Part shown: positions 1 to 5,041 of the stretch, piece by piece
Position numbering within the stretch: the stretch's first letter is position 1
Layout of the letters: every line of letters starts with the position of its first letter
NCBI GenBank assembly: GCA_947584775.1
Contig: CANPWT010000055.1
Coordinates: 1-6,383, forward strand
Direction: 5' to 3'
From: an uncultured Clostridia bacterium
GTDB lineage: Bacteria > Bacillota > Clostridia > Christensenellales > UBA1242
DNA: 6,383 nucleotides
Notes under the pieces: generated by a model
Told to the model about the DNA's origin: nothing
The model's database searches: none
What the model saw: the letters and a program-made list of their open reading frames with translations, nothing else
Position numbers and translations under genes: made by a program

Positions 1-398
1 ATTTTAAGCCTTTGTTGATTCCAACGTTTGATAACGCCGGTAAAGCCATGACCTTTTGTTGTGCCAGAAACATCCACCATATCGCCCTCGCTGAACATAT
101 CAGCCTTAACAACCTGACCAAGTGCAAATTTGGATGTATCGTCATATCTAAATTCTTTTAAAACTCTTTTAGCGTCAACATTTGCTTTTTTGAAAGCGCC
201 TGCTTGCGCCTTGTTAACATTTTTAGTTTTAACTTCGCCAAAAGCAAGTTGAACTGCATCGTAACCATCGCTTGCCACAGTTTTAATTTGTGTTACATAG
301 CAAGGGCCTGCCTCTACCACGGTAACGGGTTGAACTCTGCCGTCATCAGTAAAGACTTGGGTCATGCCAATTTTTCTACCTATAATTGCTTTTTCCAC
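1..398 (-). CDS. rplC: 50S ribosomal protein L3, 3' end outside window
   Basis: Ribosomal protein L3 is an early assembly protein of the large subunit that binds 23S rRNA near the peptidyl-transferase centre. The visible part is 132 codons from the N terminus; full L3 is usually a little over 200 residues, so about a third lies beyond the left edge. The N terminus reads MEKAIIGRKIGMTQVF, the family's classic opening, and the last visible stretch (GHGFTGVIKRWNQQRLK) is the start of the conserved central loop region. The start is GTG at 398-396, chosen because it restores that opening and sits six bases after a perfect AGGAGG. An overlapping TTG is in another frame. The gene follows rpsJ with a 10-base gap, as in the standard S10 operon, and is expected to be co-transcribed with it. 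Identification is certain; only completeness is limited. Confidence 0.97.
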   Translation of the reverse strand, partial: MEKAIIGRKIGMTQVFTDDGRVQPVTVVEAGPCYVTQIKTVASDGYDAVQLAFGEVKTKNVNKAQAGAFKKANVDAKRVLKEFRYDDTSKFALGQVVKADMFSEGDMVDVSGTTKGHGFTGVIKRWNQQRLK

Positions 399-402
399 AA
401 GA

Positions 403-410
403 CACCTCCT
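403..410 (-). promoter_or_regulatory. rplC ribosome binding site overlapping rpsJ stop
   Basis: AGGAGGTG is a full-length match to the anti-Shine-Dalgarno tail and shares bases with the TAG stop codon of rpsJ (411-409). This spacing decides the GTG start of rplC and suggests that ribosomes ending on rpsJ can re-initiate on rplC. Confidence 0.9.
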
Positions 411-717
411 ATAATTCCACCTTGATATCTACGCCTGCTGGAACATTAATTTTTGAAATTGTGTCCACTGCTTTTGTGTTAGGGGCATAAACATCAATAA
501 GTCTAAAATGTGTGCGAGATTCAAATTGCTCACGAGAATCTTTGTATTTGTGAGTTGCACGAATAATTGTAACCACTTCTTTTTTAGTTGGAAGCGGAAT
601 TGGGCCGGAAACTTTACATCCGGTTTTTGTTGCGGTGTCAAGAATTTTTGAAACCACATTTTCGATTAAGCCAATATCGTATGATGCAAGCTTAATTCTT
701 AATTTTGTTGTTGCCAT
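409..717 (-). CDS. rpsJ: 30S ribosomal protein S10 (NusE)
   Basis: S10 is a small-subunit head protein; as NusE it also joins antitermination and transcription-translation coupling complexes with NusB and NusG. The 102 residues match the family's usual length. The sequence carries the signatures GPIPLPTKKEVVTI (about residues 38-51) and HKYKDSREQFESRTHFRLIDV (about 56-76), which are conserved across bacterial S10. The ATG at 717 is preceded by AAAAGGAG with an 8-base gap. It is the first gene of the operon and rplC follows after 10 bases. The stop is TAG, read by RF1, which is encoded about 3.5 kb away. Expression should come from the strong promoter at 968-996 through a structured leader of about 244 nt. 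Nothing is missing or unusual in the protein. Confidence 0.98.
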   Translation of the reverse strand: MATTKLRIKLASYDIGLIENVVSKILDTATKTGCKVSGPIPLPTKKEVVTIIRATHKYKDSREQFESRTHFRLIDVYAPNTKAVDTISKINVPAGVDIKVEL

Positions 718-961
718 AAATTTTTCTCCTTTTATTTTTTTAGTAGCACCAAAACCGAGTTTAACTTTACAAGTAGCACGCTAGTTTGAGTTGCCTCACT
801 TTTTCGTTTATACCTACCCGTGTGTAAAGTGCTAATCTTCAAAAATAAATTGGGCTGTTGCCCATATTTTTGCTCGGCGCCTAAAACGGCTATGGTCGGC
901 ACAAATTCCCATTTGTTGTTGCTAACAAATGCAACCTTATGCGTCTTCCCACATAGTTAGC
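718..961 (-). promoter_or_regulatory. Structured 5' leader of the S10 operon
   Basis: This is the transcribed region between the predicted start site (near 961) and the rpsJ ATG, about 244 nt. Reading the minus strand, the 5' end TTGCTAAC (963-956) is perfectly complementary to GTTAGCAA (926-919). Directly next to it lies a hairpin TATGTG/CGCATA (955-950 with 943-938, loop of six, one T-G wobble). A competing 8-bp hairpin CATTTGTT/AACAAATG (931-924 with 917-910) shares bases 924-926 with the first pairing, so the two cannot both form in full. Further on come a GC-rich hairpin with a T-rich tail (841-864) and a TAGCAC element (834-829) that can pair with either of two GTGCTA copies (779-774 and 749-744). 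Long leaders upstream of rpsJ are often sites of ribosomal-protein feedback (L4 in Escherichia coli). This one does not look like the E. coli leader as I remember it, and its effector is unknown. The structures are seen; the regulatory role is inferred. Confidence 0.6.
841..864 (-). terminator. Possible attenuator hairpin in the S10 leader
   Basis: On the minus strand TGGGC, loop AACA and GCCCA form a perfect 5-bp, mostly GC stem, followed directly by ATTTATTTTT. This is the shape of a short intrinsic terminator, placed inside the leader rather than after a gene. The stem is short and the T-run is interrupted by one A, so it may be a pause site or partial terminator. Its position about 125 bases before the rpsJ start would suit attenuation control. 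Confidence 0.4.
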
Positions 962-967
962 AAGTGT

Positions 968-1018
968 ATTCTATCAAATTTTGCTGTGTTTGTCAACCCT
1001 TTTTTTAAATTTTCTTTT
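968..1018 (-). promoter_or_regulatory. Sigma-A promoter of the S10 operon with AT-rich UP-like region
   Basis: On the minus strand a perfect -35 box TTGACA (996-991) is followed after exactly 17 bases by the -10 box TAGAAT (973-968). TGA precedes the -10, giving an extended -10 element. Just upstream (1018-997) is an A-tract-rich stretch, as in the UP elements of strongly expressed ribosomal promoters. The predicted start is near 961. Confidence 0.88.
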
Positions 1019-1019
1019 A

Positions 1020-1090
1020 CCCGCCAATATATACGCGCGCTCGCATAATACACACACGCGCTTTACGCCAGCGCACACGCTCGCGTTATA
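1020..1090. other. CpG-rich alternating purine-pyrimidine patch
   Basis: A GC-rich island within very AT-rich flanks. Two 14-base runs (1027-1040 and 1048-1061) and one 10-base run (1071-1080) alternate strictly between purine and pyrimidine, built of TA, CA and CG steps. CGCTCGC occurs twice, at 1038-1044 and 1078-1084, 40 bases apart. No start codon with a ribosome binding site or convincing hairpin explains it. It sits just upstream of the S10 promoter. Such sequence can adopt left-handed DNA under supercoiling, but a role here is speculative. Confidence 0.5.
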
Positions 1091-1344
1091 AAATGTCCTT
1101 TTATATTATTTTTTAACAAAATTATAAAAAACAGAATAATAAAAATGTAAGCCGAATAAAAATTTTGCTTTAATTTTTTAAAAAATAAATAAAAAATGTT
1201 AAAAATTTTTAAAAAATAGCAAAAAAGTGGCAAATTTTAACCATTTTTCACGGTTTTTTATACAATTTTTAAAATTTTTTAAAATTCTAACCTGCAATTT
1301 TTTAACAACCCATTAAAGCAAAAGCCAAAAAATTGGCATTGATT
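1091..1344. other. Very AT-rich intergenic stretch without a gene
   Basis: About 250 bases dominated by A- and T-runs, with no supported coding region. The only local structures seen are a small hairpin GCCAA/TTGGC (1324-1337, loop AAAA) followed on the plus strand by a T-rich stretch, and a weak AACC/GGTT hairpin near 1238-1254 followed by T-runs. Neither has an obvious upstream transcript to terminate. Confidence 0.5.
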
Positions 1345-1522
1345 TTTATTCGTTTTAGTACGTAATATGACGGAGTTTCCGCTTGTTAAGTAAAATGAGG
1401 TAACGCGCAGTTGTCGGGGTCCACGCAAAACTCAAAAGTTTTTGGGGGAAAAGGAACGAACAAACTTAGGCTTACAATTGCATAACTTAGTGAAGCAATT
1501 TAGCAAAAGTGCAGTTTGTGAC
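1345..1522. repeat. Candidate dispersed intergenic element, left part
   Basis: From about 1345 base composition changes abruptly from A/T-runs to mixed sequence, with no coding frame. It contains small hairpins: CGGA/TCCG (1371-1381), AAAACT/AGTTTT at about 1426-1441, and AATTGC/GCAATT at about 1478-1502 with a 13-base loop. It continues into the CATTCCGAC...AATCTC-like unit at 1523-1563. The style (conserved-looking, palindrome-rich, non-coding, between genes) is that of a dispersed repeat, but only one copy is in the window, so repetition cannot be shown here. It could instead encode a structured RNA; I recognise no RNase P, tmRNA, SRP or 6S hallmark. Confidence 0.35.
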
Positions 1523-1563
1523 GTGAGATTCACTCCATGCGCTGACGCTTAGTCGGAATGACA
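1523..1563 (-). repeat. GTCATTCCGA...AATCTCAC-type dispersed repeat unit
   Basis: On the minus strand the unit begins TGTCATTCCGACTAAGCG and ends GGAGTGAATCTCAC. It closely resembles the widely scattered intergenic repeat seen in many unrelated bacterial genomes, in which TGTCATTCCGA, a short AGCGAAGCG-like palindrome and GGAATCTC occur in that order. This is recognition from memory of the pattern, not a database match. It contains minor dyads such as GTGA/TCAC (1523-1533) and GCG/CGC (1540-1549). Confidence 0.5.
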
Positions 1564-1758
1564 GGCTAAAGTATACCATTTGTAACAATTTTATAAATCT
1601 TATAATGACCTTGTAGGGAAAGGAGTAGTGAGGGAAAACTTTTGGGTTATAACTTAAAAATTAATATAGGCCTTAAAAAATAATAAGTTCCAATTGCAAA
1701 AAGTAAACTTGGATTTTTAGGCAATTAAAATAATTTAAAACTTTTTTTAAAAAAGGTA
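1564..1758. other. Intergenic stretch before the plus-strand orphan gene
   Basis: No gene is supported. A perfect TATAAT at 1601-1606 lacks a well-spaced -35 box (best TTGTAA with a 15-base spacer). A purine-rich stretch at 1614-1643 (GGGAAAGGAG then GTGAGGGAAAAC) loosely resembles GGGGGAAAAGGAACG at 1443-1457, which may mean these are decayed parts of the same repeat family. The only frame opening after its GGAG is eight codons long, starting at a GTG two bases away, so it is not called. Confidence 0.4.
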
Positions 1759-1787
1759 TTTACAAATTTCAAAATTTATGTTAAGAT
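1759..1787 (+). promoter_or_regulatory. Promoter of the 158-residue orphan gene
   Basis: TTTACA (1759-1764, five of six consensus bases) is followed after 17 bases by TAAGAT (1782-1787). TGT precedes it, which supplies an extended -10 that compensates for the weaker -10 box. The predicted start near 1794 gives a leader of about 24 bases containing GTGAGGT, the ribosome binding site. Confidence 0.7.
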
Positions 1788-1817
1788 AAGGTAAATTAAA
1801 AAAAAGTGAGGTAAAAT

Positions 1818-2294
1818 ATGTCTCAAAACAAAACAACTGAAAATTTATTAAAAGGTAAAAAATATTTAGAATTAAACAATTTAAATACAGAAGAATTGCG
1901 CAAAAGATATCTGCTTAAAAAAGCGCCGAACGAAATTGGCAAAAACTGCTTTGTTGCTGATTTTAATGAAAGTTTAAACAGGCCTAACCCATCAGGCGAC
2001 AATTATCTTTGTCCGCTATCGGCTTCTTTAATGGGTGTAAATTTAGACACTATTACCACCAGAATAGCCGTAAAAATTGAACCATTTTTAGCAGAAAACA
2101 CTAAATTAAACACAAATAAATTTTGCGAAGACCTTGAACGCTTACTTGCTGAAAATAAAGATTTAACTGCAAAAGCAGCCGGCTCAACCTCTGCAAAGCC
2201 AACTGAATTTGTAACACAAGTTGCTGATTTCTTTGTTTATATCTTGTTAAATAAAATGTATAATAATATTGTAGAAACAACTGATACATTTTAA
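1818..2294 (+). CDS. Conserved-looking hypothetical protein, 158 residues
   Basis: I do not recognise the family. The protein is soluble-looking and mixed in charge, with no signal peptide or clear transmembrane segment. It has a Lys/Asn/Leu-rich N-terminal third (residues 1-40), a central part with three isolated cysteines (C44, C65, C103) that do not form a CxxC metal site, and helical-looking stretches around 85-118 and 129-151. The motif NPSGDNYLCPLSASLMGV (about 57-74) is the most distinctive part for a homology search. Evidence that it is a real gene: a spaced promoter (1759-1787), GAGGT five bases before the ATG, and a terminator beginning at its stop codon. It is the only plus-strand gene here, monocistronic, and convergent with the 504-residue orphan. 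Confidence 0.8.
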   Translation: MSQNKTTENLLKGKKYLELNNLNTEELRKRYLLKKAPNEIGKNCFVADFNESLNRPNPSGDNYLCPLSASLMGVNLDTITTRIAVKIEPFLAENTKLNTNKFCEDLERLLAENKDLTAKAAGSTSAKPTEFVTQVADFFVYILLNKMYNNIVETTDTF

Positions 2295-2321
2295 AAAAAA
2301 CCGCATTAAAGCGGTTTTTTT
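2294..2321. terminator. Bidirectional intrinsic terminator between convergent genes
   Basis: AAAAAAACCGC (2294-2304), loop ATTAAA, GCGGTTTTTTT (2311-2321): a perfect 11-bp inverted repeat with a CCGC/GCGG core and seven A/T pairs. It provides a T-run for both strands. It starts on the stop codon of the plus-strand gene and ends six bases from the stop of the minus-strand gene (2328-2330), so it serves both. Confidence 0.95.
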
Positions 2322-2327
2322 GTTTGC

Positions 2328-3842
2328 TTATAATACATTATTGTTGCTCGTTTCCACCGAATTTGTTTCAGTTTCCACAGACTCAGATGCGGTTTTAACC
2401 CGTCTGCTCGTAGCGCCCGTAGCAACAGCCATTGTGTCTAAATTTACTTGTGTGGTAATTCTTCTTCGCCCGGTGCCTGCACCATCTGTGCTTGTGCTTG
2501 GAGCGCCGCCATTAGTCATTGTTGTTCCTGAGTAAACAAAATATGGGGTATTTTTTTGTCCTTTATTTGTTTCCCGCGCGTTGTTTGTTTTACCAGATTG
2601 TGGAGTTATTTTTTGATTGCCTGTTCTTTGGTTGCCTACTTTTTTCCCGATTGCTTTTCCGTTTTTATTATTAGTTGATGCTTTTCTGATAAGATTAGGC
2701 TTTTTATTTTCTTGCTTTTGGGTTGATTTTTCTTCTTTTTTCTCAGTTTTCTTATTATCGTTTGTTTGCTGAGAGGCAGCCTCTTTTTTTTCTTCTACTT
2801 TTTGCTCATCGCCAAGGTTTTCAGGCTTAACGCCATGCTCAGTTAAATAATTGTAAAGTTCGCCTTTGTTATTTTTGGTTTCTGCCTTTTCTTGCCTTGC
2901 TTGCATTGCGTGCAAGTAATTCATGGCGGCGTCTTTTAAACTGATTAGGCTCATTGAACTTATATCTAAAAGATAGTTGCCGTTAAATGTGTAAATATTA
3001 AACAAGTTTTCACGTTTTAAGTTGATGTTGTATAAAAGGTTTGTTCTTTCCGCATTAAATTGTTGTTTTTGTTCGTCCGTTAGCAAATATAAATATGATT
3101 CAATTGCGTTATCTAAAACTTCGTTAAAGGTTTTTGCAAAATTTGGCCTATCTACCCTAATAAAATCTGGCTTGCCGTTTAATGTCTCTTTGATATGGTT
3201 ATTTACTGCGGTTTTAAGTTCAGGGTAATGGGAAAGCACTTCAAAATTATTTAGTGCATACTCTTCTTCAATCGCTTCAACTTCTTCTTCCTTATCTAAA
3301 AGCAATTTGTTTGCGCAAAGCAAAAATTTAAACCTGTCCACCAGCCCAGCATAAAGGGCAAGTGTTTCCTCATCCATGTTAAACACATCCAACACTTGGC
3401 CACCAAATGGCTTAATGTTCCAACGTTTGTAAATTACGTTTCTATCCACCACACCCGAAGTTTCAACCTCGTCCAAAACAAATTCGTGAATATTGGAATA
3501 ACTGCCTGAGTTTAGTTTAAAGTTGGCCTCGTAATTTAATTTTTCCGCAAGCGATAAAGTTACTTTATCTCCCTCGTAAGTTACAATAAAAGTAATTTGT
3601 TTATCTAATTTTATAGCACTTAAACAAACTTCAATATTATCTTCTGTTTGATGCAAATATTTTGGCATTTTAATAAGTTCTTTAATAATTTGCGCGCTGA
3701 CCCTATATTCGCCTTTTTCATCAAAATCGCCGAGCATAAAGCCTAAAATAGTATGCCTCAAATTGTTAAATTTGAGATATTGAATTTGCAAACTATCTTC
3801 AACATAGCCAACCGGGCTATCTTCTTTTAGATAATGTGCCAT
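2328..3842 (-). CDS. Hypothetical protein, 504 residues, with low-complexity charged C-terminal half
   Basis: Family not recognised. Residues 1 to about 335 look like an ordered, mixed alpha/beta region (DNIEVCLSAIKLDKQITFIV near 68-87; acidic DKEEEVEAIEEEY near 183-195). Residues 345-380 are Lys/Glu/Gln-rich. Residues 380-432 are strongly basic and rich in Asn, Gly and Gln, and 433-504 are rich in Ser, Thr and Gly. The C-terminal 160 residues are thus probably disordered, and the basic part could bind nucleic acid, the ribosome or an acidic surface; that is inference. No signal peptide, membrane segment or catalytic motif is visible. The ATG at 3842 is preceded by AGGAG with an 8-base gap and by its own promoter (3862-3890). 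It is monocistronic, isolated from prfA by a terminator, and ends at the shared bidirectional terminator. Confidence 0.88.
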   Translation of the reverse strand: MAHYLKEDSPVGYVEDSLQIQYLKFNNLRHTILGFMLGDFDEKGEYRVSAQIIKELIKMPKYLHQTEDNIEVCLSAIKLDKQITFIVTYEGDKVTLSLAEKLNYEANFKLNSGSYSNIHEFVLDEVETSGVVDRNVIYKRWNIKPFGGQVLDVFNMDEETLALYAGLVDRFKFLLCANKLLLDKEEEVEAIEEEYALNNFEVLSHYPELKTAVNNHIKETLNGKPDFIRVDRPNFAKTFNEVLDNAIESYLYLLTDEQKQQFNAERTNLLYNINLKRENLFNIYTFNGNYLLDISSMSLISLKDAAMNYLHAMQARQEKAETKNNKGELYNYLTEHGVKPENLGDEQKVEEKKEAASQQTNDNKKTEKKEEKSTQKQENKKPNLIRKASTNNKNGKAIGKKVGNQRTGNQKITPQSGKTNNARETNKGQKNTPYFVYSGTTMTNGGAPSTSTDGAGTGRRRITTQVNLDTMAVATGATSRRVKTASESVETETNSVETSNNNVL

Positions 3843-3861
3843 AAACCTTACTCCTAGTTTG

Positions 3862-3890
3862 ATTATAACACAACAATTTTTTTATTGCAA
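3862..3890 (-). promoter_or_regulatory. Promoter of the 504-residue orphan gene
   Basis: On the minus strand, -35 TTGCAA (3890-3885, four of six) with a 17-base spacer to a perfect -10 TATAAT (3867-3862). TGT before the -10 makes it an extended -10. The predicted start is near 3855, very close to the ribosome binding site AGGAG (3855-3851), so the transcript would have an unusually short leader of about 13 bases. Confidence 0.75.
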
Positions 3891-3930
3891 ACAAATAATT
3901 AATCAATCGACAAATTATGCCCAAATATTT

Positions 3931-3965
3931 TTAAAAAAACTTTAATGGTTTTGCCCATTAAAGTT
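3931..3965 (-). terminator. Intrinsic terminator after prfA
   Basis: On the minus strand AACTTTAATGG (3965-3955), loop of six, CCATTAAAGTT (3948-3938): a perfect 11-bp stem running directly into a T-run (3939-3933), five bases after the prfA stop codon. It closes the rpmE-prmC-prfA transcription unit. Confidence 0.92.
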
Positions 3966-3970
3966 AAACA

Positions 3971-5041
3971 TTATTCGTCTTGTTGCGCCAATTTTGCCTG
4001 TTGGTCGGCAACGGTTAAAGCGTCTATCATTTCGTCAAGGTCGCCGTTCATAAATGCGTCTATATTATATATGCTTAAACCAATTCGATGGTCGGTTACT
4101 CGCCCCTGTGGGAAATTATATGTGCGGATGCGTTCGCTTCTATCGCCCGTGCCAACTTGATTTTTTCTGTTTTGGCTGTATTCCGCCACCTTTTGCTGCT
4201 GATAATAATCGTAAATTTTTGCACGCAAAATGTTAAAGGCTTTTTCTTTGTTTTGCGTTTGGCTGCGCTCGTCCTGGCAACTTACAACAATCCCGGTTGG
4301 AAAGTGGGTTATGCGTATTGCCGAGTCGGTTTTATTAACCTTTTGGCCACCTGCACCGCTGCTTCTGAATATATCTATACGAATATCTTTTTCGTTAATT
4401 TCAACATCGGCATCTTCCATTTCTGGCAAAATTGCAACCGTGGCGGTGGAAGTGTGAACTCTGCCCTGGCTTTCAGTTTCTGGCACGCGCTGAACACGGT
4501 GCACGCCCGATTCAAATTTAAAGCGAGCATAAGCATTTTTGCCCTTAATTATTGCTTGAACTTCTTTAATGCCTCCCAGACCGGTTTCCTCTATTGAGTT
4601 AATTTCCATCTTAAATTTGTGTGCATCGCAATACATTTGATACATCCTAAGTAGGCTGCCTGCAAACAGCGCGCTCTCCTCGCCACCTGCGCCACCGCGG
4701 ATTTCTAATATAACGTTTTTTGTGTCGTTTTCATCCTTTGGAAGAAGCAAAATTTTAAGGTTATTTTCACTTTCGTCCAACTTAGTTTTTAGCGATAAAC
4801 TTTCGTCCTTTAACATATTGCGCATCTCTGGGTCGGTTTCAGTTTGCAACATTTCGCCCGCATCGGCCAAATCTTTTTCTATTTTTAAATATTTTACAAA
4901 TTCGTCCATTAAAGGAACAAGGTTAGAATGCTCTTTAACCTTTGCTTGCCAAGTTTTTGTGTCTGCAATAATTTCTGGGTCGGCAATTTCTTCAGTAAGT
5001 TTGTCAAACCTAGCCTTTATTGATTTTAACTTTTCAATCAT
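3971..5041 (-). CDS. prfA: Peptide chain release factor 1
   Basis: RF1 recognises UAA and UAG in the ribosomal A site and triggers hydrolysis of peptidyl-tRNA. At 356 residues it has the usual length. The codon-recognition tripeptide is PET at residues 187-189 within VPETESQGRVHTS, which fits the RF1 form PxT and not the SPF of RF2. The catalytic GGQ is at 231-233 in SSGAGGQKVNKTDSAIRITH, followed by QDERSQTQNK. RGGAGGEESALFAG (115-128) is a further family block. The N-terminal 100 residues form the helical domain 1. The ATG at 5041 overlaps the TGA of prmC as ATGA, and its ribosome binding site AAAGGAG (5053-5047) lies inside the end of prmC. Gln233 is the residue PrmC methylates. The stop codon is TAA, followed by a strong terminator. 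No truncation or missing key residue. Confidence 0.98.
   Translation of the reverse strand: MIEKLKSIKARFDKLTEEIADPEIIADTKTWQAKVKEHSNLVPLMDEFVKYLKIEKDLADAGEMLQTETDPEMRNMLKDESLSLKTKLDESENNLKILLLPKDENDTKNVILEIRGGAGGEESALFAGSLLRMYQMYCDAHKFKMEINSIEETGLGGIKEVQAIIKGKNAYARFKFESGVHRVQRVPETESQGRVHTSTATVAILPEMEDADVEINEKDIRIDIFRSSGAGGQKVNKTDSAIRITHFPTGIVVSCQDERSQTQNKEKAFNILRAKIYDYYQQQKVAEYSQNRKNQVGTGDRSERIRTYNFPQGRVTDHRIGLSIYNIDAFMNGDLDEMIDALTVADQQAKLAQQDE

Noticed and set aside
204..425. 73-codon plus-strand frame across the rplC-rpsJ junction
   Set aside because: Antisense to clear rplC sequence, with no ribosome binding site.
1324..1337. GCCAA/TTGGC hairpin as a terminator
   Set aside because: Only five base pairs with a broken T-run and no gene upstream on either strand that needs it nearby.
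1345..1563. Known large structural RNA (RNase P, tmRNA, SRP, 6S)
   Set aside because: None of the conserved cores was found, and the helices seen are short and local.
1580..1606. Second promoter with perfect TATAAT at 1601-1606
   Set aside because: The best -35 (TTGTAA) has only a 15-base spacer; the promoter at 1759-1787 has better overall geometry for the only downstream gene.
2320..2535. 71-codon plus-strand hydrophobic frame
   Set aside because: It begins just past the terminator and mirrors the Ser/Thr/Gly-rich tail of the opposite-strand gene; no start signals.
4088..4597. 169-codon open frame on the plus strand
   Set aside because: It is antisense to prfA, whose motifs cover this whole stretch, has no ribosome binding site, and its product looks like reverse-frame hydrophobic sequence.
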